Assembly: GCF_902459465.1 (NCBI RefSeq)
Contig: NC_047062.1
Location: 1,676,501-1,740,500 of the forward strand
Source: Asterias rubens
Lineage: Eukaryota > Echinodermata > Asteroidea > Forcipulatida > Asteriidae
DNA length: 64,000 nt
Reading direction: 5' to 3'
Shown: piece after piece, positions 1 through 9,536 of the stretch
Layout: the number at the start of each line of letters is the position of its first letter
Position numbering within the stretch: the first letter of the stretch is position 1
The notes under the pieces: model-generated
Seen by the model: the letters and a program-made list of their open reading frames with translations, nothing else
Database searches by the model: none
Told to the model about the DNA's origin: nothing
Position numbers and translations under genes: made by a program

Positions 1-3000
1 TGGACAACTACAAGGTTTGAGAGCTTTGCGCAATTCATACAACCGATTTGAAGGCTGTATTTTGTTCATGTTTAAGGCACTGGACACCTTTTGTAATATT
101 GTAAAATACCAGTATTCTCACTTGGTTTATCCCAACAAATATATAAATGGAAAGAATCGAAGTTGCAAGAGAATAATGAGGGAAAAACACAATTGTTGCA
201 CAAAATGAATGTGTTTGCTTTCAGATGCGTGTAATAAAAGGCTTCAGGCCTGAAGTCTTTCTTTGAGTGACAAGTTACCTCTTAAAAAAACAAAAACAAA
301 ACAGGTAAAAACTGCATTACTTCAGAGGGAGCCGTTTCTCACAATGTGTTATACTATCCAAAGCTCTCCACTGCTCGTGACCGAGCAGGTTTTTATGCTA
401 ACAAAGTATTTTGAGTAATCACCAATAGTATTCCCAGGATTAACTGTACTGTTTGAAATTTTCCTTTGTAAAGACTAACGGCACAGCGAAGGCAGAGATC
501 GACCGCTTACAGATTGAGTTCGAGTGTTGTGGAAACAGCGGCTACGAAGATTGGTTCGATTTACAATGGATTTCTAACGATTTCTTGGACATGGAAAACA
601 GCAACGTACAAAGGTTATTTGGCTTAACTTTGGGTTGGGTGCAGTCAATCTAATAAGAGGACGGGGTATGCGCGGTAATTGCGTGTATTTCTCATTTAAA
701 AACCGTTGTTATTTATGGCGATAAGAAACTTTTAGACGGTCCTTTTTCACAGTGTTGCGCTTGCTCAGACCTGTGTGCGCAGTACTGAGCATGCGTGCGC
801 ACGCTCAGAGCCGCGAAAAGGACAGGGGTGCGTTCCACTCGCGCAAACGACTAGCAACTGTTCACGCAAAAACTTTTTATCTTTTGAACGATTGGTGCGT
901 ATACGCGATGTCAATATGGCGGCGCCCTGAAATGAAGATGGCGCGCACCATACGTAGTTTTTTAAAAACTTTGTTTTTGCTGCAATAGTCCTCTTTTTGA
1001 CATCATTACATCAACTAATTAACTTTGATATTCCAAATCTGCATTATCATCCACCGAAAATACAATGTAATTATGTTTTTGACAAAGAAATAATACCGTA
1101 TGCCTGTCCGCGATTTTAAAAACCACTCGCCAACACCTCCGAAGTATGTTCGCCTAAAGTTCGCCAACGGTGGCAGCGAACAACTCGTTCCACTTGAAAT
1201 TGTTGGCGAACGCGCGCAGCAGTCTCAAATCGATAGTTTTTTTGCGACTTTTGAGACGCTACAGCGCAAAAGTCGCGCAAACGACTAGCAACTGTTCACG
1301 CAAAAACTTTTTATCTTTTGAACGATTGGTGCGTATACGCGATGTCAATATGGCGGCGCCCTGAAATGAAGATGGCGCGCACCATACGTAGTTTTTTAAA
1401 AACTTTGTTTTTGCTGCAATAGTCCTCTTTTTGACATCATTACATCAACTAATTAACTTTGATATTCCAAATCTGCATTATCATCCACCGAAAATACAAT
1501 GTAATTATGTTTTTGACAAAGAAATAATACCGTATGCCTGTCCGCCATTTTAAAAACCACTCGCCAACACCTCCGAAGTATGTTCGCCTAAAGTTCGCCA
1601 ACGGTGGCAGCGAACAACTCGTTCCACTTGAAATTGTTGGCGAACGCGCGCAGCAGTCTCAAATCGATAGTTTTTTTGCGACTTTTGAGACGCTACAGCG
1701 TCTCAAAAGTCTCCTAATAAGCAATTTAAAAATTTAATCAATGTCACCAAATGGGAATATTTAATCACCCACACCACTCCTCAGTGAACCTCACTCTCTT
1801 ACTCAGGGCACCACCACTCCATGATCCCCCAACGTGGAGCCGGTGTCCTCCCCCCTCCGCAGGAACCGCCCTCCCACTCATTCCAATGCCGATTCATGAA
1901 GGAGTGGTCAGTATTAGTACCACAAGCAATCACTCCTTCACAAAGTACCACCAGATGGAGGTAGGTTCACTGAGGGGGAGAGGTAGTTGAATGAGGAGGG
2001 ACGCTCTCCCCGAGATAGAGGGGTGGTTCCCTGAGAGAGGGGGGGGGGTCTGCTCCCTTGGGGACACGTTCCGGGGAGGAGGAAAGTTTACACTCATAAG
2101 AGGCGGTTCCGGCTTGAGAGGAATGGGAAAGGGCGGGTCCCTGAGAGGGAGTGACAATAGGTAATAGGTTCTCTGTAGTATAGAGTAACATCAATGAAAT
2201 GCGAGATGTTTTTGTTAAAAGAGGCTGCATTTGGGCACGTAAAAGACGTTGGTGAACAAATTTTAGGGACACCGCCAACATAGGGCTAGATAGCTCAGTT
2301 GGTAGAGCGCCGGCACGTTAATCCGGACGTTGTTGTTTGGAATCCCACTAAAGTCAATTCTTTGTTCAACCCCCAAAGTCGTGGGAACAAAATCTAAATC
2401 TTTTTTTCCCTTCTCCTTTTTCTCCTCTAGCAAAATTAGCGACGGGAAGTACCTGAACGACGACGTCCCGTACAGTTGCTGCAGTTCTAATTCAGCCCGT
2501 CCCTGCATCCACCATCACGTTCATGACAATGAACAACACTTCAAATACGACTACCGCACTGGACTTACTCTCCACAGAAGAGGCTGCAAGACCGCCCTCA
2601 TGGACTATTTCAATGTCAGGCTGAATCGAATTGGTTTGATGATCATGCTGATATTCCTGATTCAGGTAGGTCGTGGAAGCATGGCCGTCTGTAATGAGGC
2701 TTGGTTTCAAGATGGTCGATATTACAAACAAGAGGAAGATTTGGGGAAATTCAACATAAGGGAATTTTTAAAATCATAACTATCATCATTACACATTTTG
2801 CGTGTCGTGGTCGAACAGATAAGAGGACCGAACTCAAGCTCAAGCAGAGTGTGGGTTTGAGTCCCAGTCATGACACTTGCATCCATGATTGCTTGGTTCG
2901 GTTGGGACAGTAAGACGTAGGTCCCGTGTACTGGTATAGTGCGCGTGAAATAACCAATGCAAAACCTTGCATGGAAGAGTAGGTGTTTCTGGCTCACATC

Positions 3001-4434
3001 TAGCAAGCACCCTTGGTTACAGGTTTCCTCGGGCTTGTGAGCTACAGTGATTAAGCTCACTTGGGATACATTACTGTATTCATTACCAGAATTATTTATT
3101 ACTAATTTGTTATTGGTCAATCCCCGCCATAATCATCCCCAATCCTGTCCTCCTCATCCCCACATTGTCAGTCCTACCCCATCACCATCACCTTATTATG
3201 TGCCATAGGCTTACGTCTTGCTTATTTCTTCCAGACGATAATTTTCCTGCTACTTCGCTATCTCCAAACGTCCATCAGTAACGCCTTCGACATGGATGAT
3301 CCAGAGGAGACGGCCCCTGGGTGGATACTAGACAAACTTCCCTTCTCCGACACTAAAAGTTCCAAACCAAAAAAGAAAAAGCCCAAGAAAAAAGACGATG
3401 TAGAGGATCAGGATACTGAGAGTGATGGAGAGAGTTTCGGTATCGAATACTCACCGCAGGGACCAGACTGGAATGAAGAGAAGAGACCCCTCGTTCAGAA
3501 GGAACCCCCAGGTGGGGGTGGAGCACCCCGAGGTGGGGGTGGAGGTGGAGGCAGAAGTCGGAAGGCTAGAGATGAAGATGATAATGAACCCGTCTATCAA
3601 AATGTACCAGGAGGGCAAGGATTCGGAGGGCTAGAAGATTTTGATTTGGATGATGTGATGGGTGATGTTGAACTCCCAGAACTCCCAGAATTTGGGAGCA
3701 AGAAGAAGGGGGATAAGAATTCAAAGTCCGACAAGAATTCAAAGTCGGACAAAACCAAGTCAGATAAGAATTCGAAGTCGGACAAGAATTCGAAGTCAGG
3801 TAAGAATTCGAAGTCAGACAAGGGATCAGCTAAGAAATCTGGAGGGTCGGCGCAGAAATCTCCCGCATCAACAAAGAAGTCTCCCGGATCAACAAAGAAA
3901 TCTGCAGGATCAACTAAGAAATCTCCAGGATCTGCTAAGAAATCTCCAGGATCAGCTAAGAAATCTGCAGGATCAACTAAGAAATCTCCAGGATCTGCTA
4001 AGAAATCTCCAGGATCAGCTAAGAAATCGACAGGAGCAAAGAAGAAATCTCCGGGTGGAAAGAAGAAATCTCCGGGTGGAAAGAAGAAATCTCCGGGTGG
4101 AAAGAAGAAATCTCCGGGTGGAAAGAAGAAATCTCCGGGTGGAAAGAAGAAATCTCCGGGTGGAAAGAAGAAACCCCCGGGTGGAAAGAAGAAACCAAAG
4201 GGGAAGAAGATGAAGAATAAGAACAATAACATTGAAGACGATGATTCCGTGTACTGGAGCGACTCATCATCAAATGACTCGGACTACTCCGGATCTGATT
4301 GCTCGCTGACTCCACTGCTCAGCCTTTCCAATAACCGGAACGAGGTGATGTATGATTCGAAGTTATCCTCGGTAAAACGGTGGTCCAGAAGGTTCCGGAT
4401 ACCAGAAACGGCTTACATTGAAATGGAGGGTTGA
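1..4434 (+). CDS. PRPH2: Peripherin-2/ROM1-like tetraspanin, copy 1 (5' exons outside window)
   Basis: Spliced gene entering the window in the last codons of its third exon. Visible coding exons are 1-14 (ends ..DNYK), 474-613, 2431-2665 and 3235-4434; all junctions are GT/AG and the phases agree. The second visible exon holds the tetraspanin CCG motif (FECCGNSGYEDWFDLQWIS). The third holds VPYSCC, RPCI and RRGC, then the fourth transmembrane segment. This matches the large disc-loop signature of vertebrate peripherin-2/ROM1, tetraspanins that bend photoreceptor disc rims. The last exon begins TIIFLLLRYLQTS, as at the end of vertebrate TM4. It continues into a cytosolic tail with an acidic stretch, KNSKSD-type repeats, AKKSPGS repeats, and eight GGKKKSP-like 7-mers coded by a 21-nt tandem repeat. 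A single-base difference from copy 2 just before the stop removes the last nine residues. Family assignment is firm; function in this animal is inferred. Confidence 0.88.
71..437 (+). mobile_element. Family A MITE (intron 3, peripherin copy 1)
   Basis: Begins tttaaggcactggacacc, contains the family core agggagccgtttctcacaatg, and ends near accaatagtattcc. It lies 36 bp before the exon 4 acceptor. The same copy occurs at 12778-13102. Confidence 0.8.
841..1708. repeat. 434-bp tandem duplication in intron 4 of peripherin copy 1
   Basis: Two head-to-tail units, 841-1274 and 1275-1708, are almost identical (gcgcaaacgactagc begins both). They lie inside a segment of about 820 bp that copy 2 lacks, where the flanks meet near 13492. 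The unit has internal inverted repeats (gttcgcc/ggcgaac) and so looks like a mobile-element fragment. Confidence 0.88.
1680..1711. repeat. Perfect 15-bp-arm hairpin in intron 4
   Basis: Arms GACTTTTGAGACGCT and AGCGTCTCAAAAGTC are separated by 2 nt. It is present also in copy 2 at about 13530-13561. The corresponding site at 1246-1275 has lost the right arm at the tandem-duplication junction. Confidence 0.8.
2284..2390 (+). mobile_element. tRNA-derived SINE fragment in peripherin intron 4, copy 1
   Basis: A-box-like tagctcagttggtagagcg and a decayed B box (ttgtttggaatccc) are followed by tcaattctttgttcaacccc, the same tail as at 53930. The body resembles tRNA-Lys. It ends about 40 bp before the exon 5 acceptor. 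Not a functional tRNA. Confidence 0.75.
2800..2965 (+). mobile_element. Decayed tRNA-derived SINE in peripherin intron 5, copy 1
   Basis: gtcgtggtcgaacagataag, agtgtgggtttgagtcccag (B box) and gggacagtaagacgtaggtc match the head and centre of the 58413 family in diverged form. Confidence 0.7.
3712..4201 (+). repeat. Coding tandem repeats of peripherin copy 1 tail
   Basis: In-frame repeats coding for KNSKSD-type units, then 24-nt-like AKKSPGS units, then 21-nt GGKKKSP units with almost no synonymous change between units. That homogeneity suggests recent slippage or unequal exchange. Confidence 0.9.
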
Positions 4435-5647
4435 GTCGAAAAGAAAGGTTTTGTTTGAATAACTTGAATACGGTTTGTACAACAACATTTCAAAAACTAT
4501 TCAACAGTAGTGCCAATTAACATTCTTAAATTAAAGTGTCATATCAAAACATAACTCAATTTTTTTAAAGCACGTACTGCGGCAGGGCTATTGACATTAT
4601 TTTCAAAAAGGAGACACCCTCCCCCCTAAAAAACACACCAAAAAAACTATCAAATATTTGGGCACAGGTTGGCTCACTGGTTTCTTTCCCTGCCTTTCAC
4701 ATCTGTGGACCCCGGTTTAAACCCAACCTCAGACATAAAGCTTGCATGAGGAGCGGGTTTTCAGTCAAAAAGAAAAAGCTGATTGCCTGGCTAGGTTTTC
4801 TCCAATTTAAGATTTTCCCTCGCATTATTAACACTGAAGATTTCTTTTCGTTTCCTATTCACCATCCTTTCTGTTACTGCTGGCGCGTGCGCGTTTGGAT
4901 GTGTAATTAAGTAATACAGTTGAAGGACATTCGAGAGCGAGAATATCATTAGGGGAAAAGATGGGCTAAAAACACAAAAAGGGCCAAAATGCTTTAACGC
5001 TGAGAGTATCGTCTTCTCGAAATAGATATTTCCTAAAAGGGTTTGCAATTTCTTACTGATTTGTTAATACTGTCCAATATAAGTTTCAGGTCTAATCGAT
5101 CTGTCCACGCAAATCTAATGTTACATAATTTATTGAAGAATTATTGTATTGTAAATATCGTAAATTTATTTATCAAAGTTAATTTCGTAAATGTATTTAT
5201 CAATGTTAATTTTAAGACACATGACAACTTCTTACTTTGGATTTATATAAGTAATATTAACACAAAATAAGGACACCTATAATACAAATGAGTAAAATTT
5301 TAGAATGTGATTGCAACTTGAATACATTTATTTGATAGATGTTGTTTTAATTAATGTAAACTTGAACTCAATTAATCATTCAGCAATACACATTCTCAGC
5401 ATGAAAACACATAACAATCGGCATTTTATGTAGACACTTTTCATTTTTCAAACGGGTTGCATGCATCCCATGAACGTCAGTCTAACAGTTTAGTTTGTTT
5501 GTAAAGCTGTCTTGAAGATCGTGCATTCATGCTTTTCAGCCCAGCCCTCCGGGTGGCTTCTGGGAGATTGAACGGTTGCCTGGGATGGACTAACGATGAT
5601 TAATGGAAGAGCAAGTTTTTAAACGCAATTGCCACCAGAGGGTATGT
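4435..5647. other. 3' flank of peripherin copy 1
   Basis: Duplicated with 16846-17360 plus 17768-18418, and AT-rich. It contains the probable 3' UTR; an attaaa at about 4531 (and its twin near 16913) is a weak polyadenylation candidate. No further gene seen. Confidence 0.6.
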
Positions 5648-6207
5648 TTAAAGTCACCTGGAAATATAACTTTTTTTCTTTCAAACATAAGAGTATATGC
5701 TTACGAACAATAAAACAATTTGTTTAGTAATTGTTTGTCACGATTTAAAAATGTATAAAGTTGTTTGGGGGCTGACTCCGCCTACCCCTTTTGTGACGTC
5801 AATCGAGGCAGACTTTGCCTGCAATGCGTATAGTAAACACACGTGCAAAGTAAATGTACGTCCAAGTCGTGAGTTGGTACATTTCAAAGAGTGTTTTTCT
5901 GCATTCAGCAGCAATACACCTGGTCGGCATTGCCGGAAAAAAACCCCAAAACGTACAAACTCACGACTTGGTCCGACAAGTACTTTGCAATTGTGTTTAC
6001 TCTACGTATTACAGGCAAAGTCCGCCCCGATTGACGTCACGAACAGCGCCCTCTCGGGTCGGGGTCTACTCTTAAATTTGTAAATAACATAAGAACTTAT
6101 TTTTTAAAACCTTAGTTAACTGTTTATTCACATTCCACTCATCAAAACACATAATATTAGTGACAAAAGCTTTATTTTGAAAAAATACCACTTCCAGGTG
6201 ACTTTAA
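5648..6207. mobile_element. TTAA inverted-repeat element, only in copy 1 of the duplication
   Basis: Terminal repeats ttaaagtcacctggaaat and (reverse) ccacttccaggtgactttaa. The paralogous site in copy 2 (18419-18422) reads gggcatgtTTAAcaattatg, a clean empty site, so the target is TTAA and it is duplicated. The interior carries a long imperfect hairpin (about 5785-6045, ttgtgacgtcaatcg paired with cgattgacgtcacga), perhaps a second nested element. Confidence 0.92.
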
Positions 6208-6718
6208 CAGTTATGTACATTTTGCTATTGCATGCTTCGTGATGCACCGTAAAATTCCAACGTATATAGTTGATTTTGAACAATGCAATACTTTTATTTA
6301 ATGCATTCCAGGTTAAATACATAAATAAACCAACCAACCAAAACAAACAAATTAGGTCTATCATTTTAAAGGTGAATTTCATGCAGGATTGGTGGTTGCT
6401 GTATTTTTTTCAAAAAATGTGGATTGTATAGGGTAGGATTTAATTCGAAATATCGTTTCACCGACATGTTTGCCCCCTTTTAATATTGAGTTCGTGACTG
6501 CCGAGAAAAATTAGAGCAAATTGTGACCTTTTTAAAGTGTCACGTCATACACAGATCTTGCTGTATTAAAACCCCAAACGCTGTGTATACTGGCTTTTTA
6601 AAGTACATGTATTGCTTGTTTGCCCTATATAGTTGTTCCATGATTTGTATCATGTTCTGTCTTTTTTTAATAGTTTTTTGTTAACTGTTTTAATTTACTC
6701 ATAGCTGGGGTAACTTGC

Positions 6719-6960
6719 TAACAGACCTGTTAATAGACTTGTGGACGGGTCGTTAGGTCGGCCCCGCGCGCTGGGATGGTGCTCTCGCACGGGATCGCTG
6801 CTCTCTCGCGCGGACTGGTGGCTCCCCGATTTCGACTCCTCATTAATGAGGGGTCGGGGTTGGGGGGCCATTGGTTCGCGCGGGAGTGGTGGTCTCCCGG
6901 GAGTGCTGTCTCGGCGCGTGGGGCGGATTTGACGACATGCCACAAGTCTAACCTGTTAAC
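6719..6960. repeat. GC-rich long palindrome
   Basis: About 120-bp imperfect arms meet at cctcattaatgagg (6837-6850). The outer ends are acctgttaa..agacttgtgg and ccacaagtctaacctgttaac. It is much more GC-rich than its surroundings, which suggests an inserted foldback element. Confidence 0.85.
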
Positions 6961-7345
6961 AATGCCATTTCATTTGTGTCCCCTTACCGGAGATTTTATG
7001 TATTGCTCTAAACCATTTTGATGTATTGTCCTGGTTTTTAACGAATATCCTTTTTGGATTGTGTGTATTTTTGTGTATGTCTCTGCTTGTTTGCATTTTA
7101 TAGATATTCAGTGATTGTTATTATCTTCTGTAAAAAATTATATGCCCTTTCTTGCCTTAATGTATTTTTGGGGGTTTAGGAGACATACGCCTTATGGCGA
7201 TAGTTATTATTATTTTTTTAATTGTATGCTCTCCTGGGCACCCCACTGTTGTTTTACTTTGTTTTCTAAAATAGTGTTTAACGTATGTGCATGTGCTTGT
7301 AAATGTGATTGCCCGAATAAATATTATTATTATTATACGGCCACC
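6961..7345 (+). mobile_element. Probable retroelement 3' tail
   Basis: AT-rich sequence ending gcccgaataaatattattattattat, a polyadenylation-like signal followed by (ATT)n as at other LINE ends here. No coding part is attached. Confidence 0.4.
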
Positions 7346-7489
7346 CACGATCGCTTCAAAATAATGAAACGGACATTTTTTCGTCAACTTGAGATGAAAC
7401 AACTCCTGTGCGAAACGATTTCACTGCACACTTGTACCATCTTGGACAAAGATTAGGCTACTAACAGTAATTTTTTAACATGGAATATA

Positions 7490-7860
7490 ATTTTTCATGA
7501 CTAGCCCCCTATTATGCCCGCATTGTGCGACACTGTCTAGAAAATCCTGTTCTATCACCCCCATTCTGAAACAACTACACTGGCTCCCTATCTCTCAACA
7601 AATCATCTTCAAGCTGATGCTCATTGTCCACAAAGCTCTTAATGGCAAGGCTCCCTACTATATTTCTGAACTGCTTCAAGTTTACACTCCATCAAGGAAT
7701 CTTCGATTAAGTTCTATGCTTCTCCTCATTGAACCCAAGTCTCGACACTCATGGGGTGACAGGTCTTTTTCTATGGTGCAAACAATGTACGCGATGACGC
7801 GAATGCGCCATATCCACGCTTTCCAATCTAGTACGCGCTCTTCGGGAAAAAGTGTTCTGT
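7490..7860 (+). pseudogene. CR1/L2-like LINE 3' coding remnant
   Basis: The translated + strand shows SITPILKQLHWLPI, IFKLMLIVHKALNGKAP, YTPSRNLR and WGDRSFS, the C-terminal region of CR1-like reverse transcriptases. The end is degenerate and is interrupted at 7861 by a TTAA foldback element. It lacks all catalytic motifs. Confidence 0.82.
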
Positions 7861-8312
7861 TTAAAGGATTCGGATACTTTTTCAAAATGTCCACAGATTT
7901 ACATTAAACTTACAGGGTTTGAAGATAATGATAGTGGAAAGCTTCCCTTCGAATATTACTAACTAAGGTTGTGTAGTTTTGGATAAATGAGTAAAACAAA
8001 TCACAAAATCAATGAGACCAAAATGATTTTAGCATGTAAGATCCCCTTAACCAGTTATGATATTATGCCAAAACCATAGCATAACTGGTTAATACGTTTT
8101 CACATGCTAAAACTGAGGCGAAAATTATTACTTTTACTAACTTTTGTTAGGAAAAAGTACATACATACTCTTTAAAGGGTGTATGTACAAAAGACACAAT
8201 TTCCAAAGATTTACACTAAACTCACACAGTTTGAAGATAATGATAGTAGAAAGCTTCCCTGAAAATATTACGTGCTGAGGTGCTGTAGTTTTTGGGAAAT
8301 GAGTAAAACGGA
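7861..8312. mobile_element. TTAA foldback element, relative of 17361-17767 with an extra arm
   Basis: Starts ttaaaggattcggatacttt, has the inner aaccagttatg..cataactggtt palindrome, and reaches a TTAA at 8172-8175. The following 8176-8312 repeats the left-arm sequence in the same direction (gattt-acactaaactcaca, agataatgatagtagaaagc). Around the join is the palindrome gtacatacatactcTTTAAAgggtgtatgtac, given here in two parts. Confidence 0.8.
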
Positions 8313-9512
8313 AGGGGTCGCGCCACGAACCCGCCACCTACGTTGAAAATAATCTCATTCTTCTCTCCTGACGAGCGCCGGTCGAAGCTCTCCATACAAA
8401 CCTACGCAAACGGCGCGCTGTGTAGTACAGTGCACGTACATTCCCTGTATAAAATTAAAAGATTTCGAATACGTTCTACCCTTTGAACGCAGGCGCGGCC
8501 GTTGAGACTGCCTGGACGGGTCCATTTAATCAAAGGGTGCGTTTATCTCTAAAAAGTGTTAATTCACCCAATGTCTACACTAAATAAAAACCGTAAATGA
8601 TTTGTTTTTGCATTGCCAACTGCTTTAGTAGTTTAATAATTAAATAAGCAACATATATTTTGCGTAAACGACATGTCTTACATATTATGTTTATGTGCGC
8701 TTGCCTCAGAATTAACATTACCTGCGGCGAATGTTCCTGTCCGTCAACAAACGATCGTTTGCGTGGAAACCAAGTATAGGCAGAAACCATTTTCTCAAAA
8801 ATACCTCTAAAAAAACGTCAAATATCCAGAGGATGTACGGAGGAATTTTGTTTAAACTTTCAGGAATGAAAGATCTATCCCTCATCATAACATTCAGTAC
8901 AAAAAATCAGCAGGATGAACGATAATTTTTTTCACATTATGTCGATGTTTATAGCCATTTTAGGGGTGACGTTTTGTAACAAAACTCCTGCCTGGACCCA
9001 TTCATAAACGTTGGCCGCTGCAATAAGCAAACGGAAAATTTCGGTAAAATGTTTAAGCATTTTATGTAAAACTAACCAGTTTAACAATTGAAAATGCTCT
9101 TAAAATAAGTACTGTTATGTTTTCAGTGCTGTTAAAGAGAGCATTTCAGCGGTATTCATGTTATCTTTTCTTGTTTAATATTATCATCACCTATTTTTAA
9201 AATGGAGTGTACCCAAAACGCGCTAGCAAATTATTGCGCAATACCCCTTCCGCCCCCCCCCCCCCCCCCCTGGATGCGCCCACACGGCTTCAAAACTTTA
9301 GTGCGTGTATAACGGGCTGTTAGCGCTCTAGTCAATATAGCTCTATGGTTTAAGCGCGTTCTTTTTACGTTTTCAAAAGAAAATTTATGGGCGTGTTCGC
9401 AATGATGGAGTGTTCAGTGTAAAAAGCGCAAGTATTTTCACCATTTTACAATGAAACATTATCCATTTTTAAGATAAAAAAGATAAAAAGAAGGATCAAA
9501 TTTACCGAAAAA
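8313..9512. other. Intergenic region before peripherin copy 2, promoter not identified
   Basis: No convincing ORF. It should contain the copy 2 promoter, but no clear TATA box or other core element could be singled out. Confidence 0.5.
9248..9271. repeat. Poly-C tract
   Basis: A run of about 22 C residues in the intergenic sequence before peripherin copy 2. Confidence 0.95.
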
Positions 9513-9524
9513 ATGTACAAGTGA
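9513..9524 (+). promoter_or_regulatory. Minimal upstream ORF in peripherin copy 2 leader
   Basis: An ATG TAC AAG TGA reading frame (three codons plus stop) ends 12 nt before the start codon at 9537. If the mRNA leader includes it, ribosomes would meet it just before the main start. The transcription start is not visible, so it may lie outside the mRNA. Confidence 0.3.
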
Positions 9525-9536
9525 CCATAGACCACG

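Larger units (their letters stand above)
1..6290. repeat. Segmental tandem duplication, left copy
   Basis: Nearly collinear with 12708-18505 (position 1 pairs with 12708). It covers peripherin exon 3 end to 3' flank. The match stops at about 6290, after ttgaacaatgcaata. Differences include an 820-bp expansion in intron 4, a different number of tail repeats, and TTAA-element insertions specific to each copy. The left end of this unit lies outside the window. Confidence 0.9.

Noticed and set aside
1100..1737. Two protein-like 62- to 67-codon frames starting MPVR(D/H)FKNHSPTPPKYV
   Set aside because: They are the two units of a tandem duplication that contains inverted repeats and sits in an intron. 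No initiation context or homology was recognised, so element sequence is more likely.
1967..2281. Minus-strand frame in intron 4 of copy 1, and its twin at 13867-14130
   Set aside because: Purine-rich low-complexity DNA (gagaggggggg) inside an intron; the frame is not conserved in length between paralogues.
2284..2375. tRNA gene
   Set aside because: The A box is good but the B box and acceptor stem are decayed, and the same tail is found with other copies. It is a SINE fragment, not a tRNA gene.
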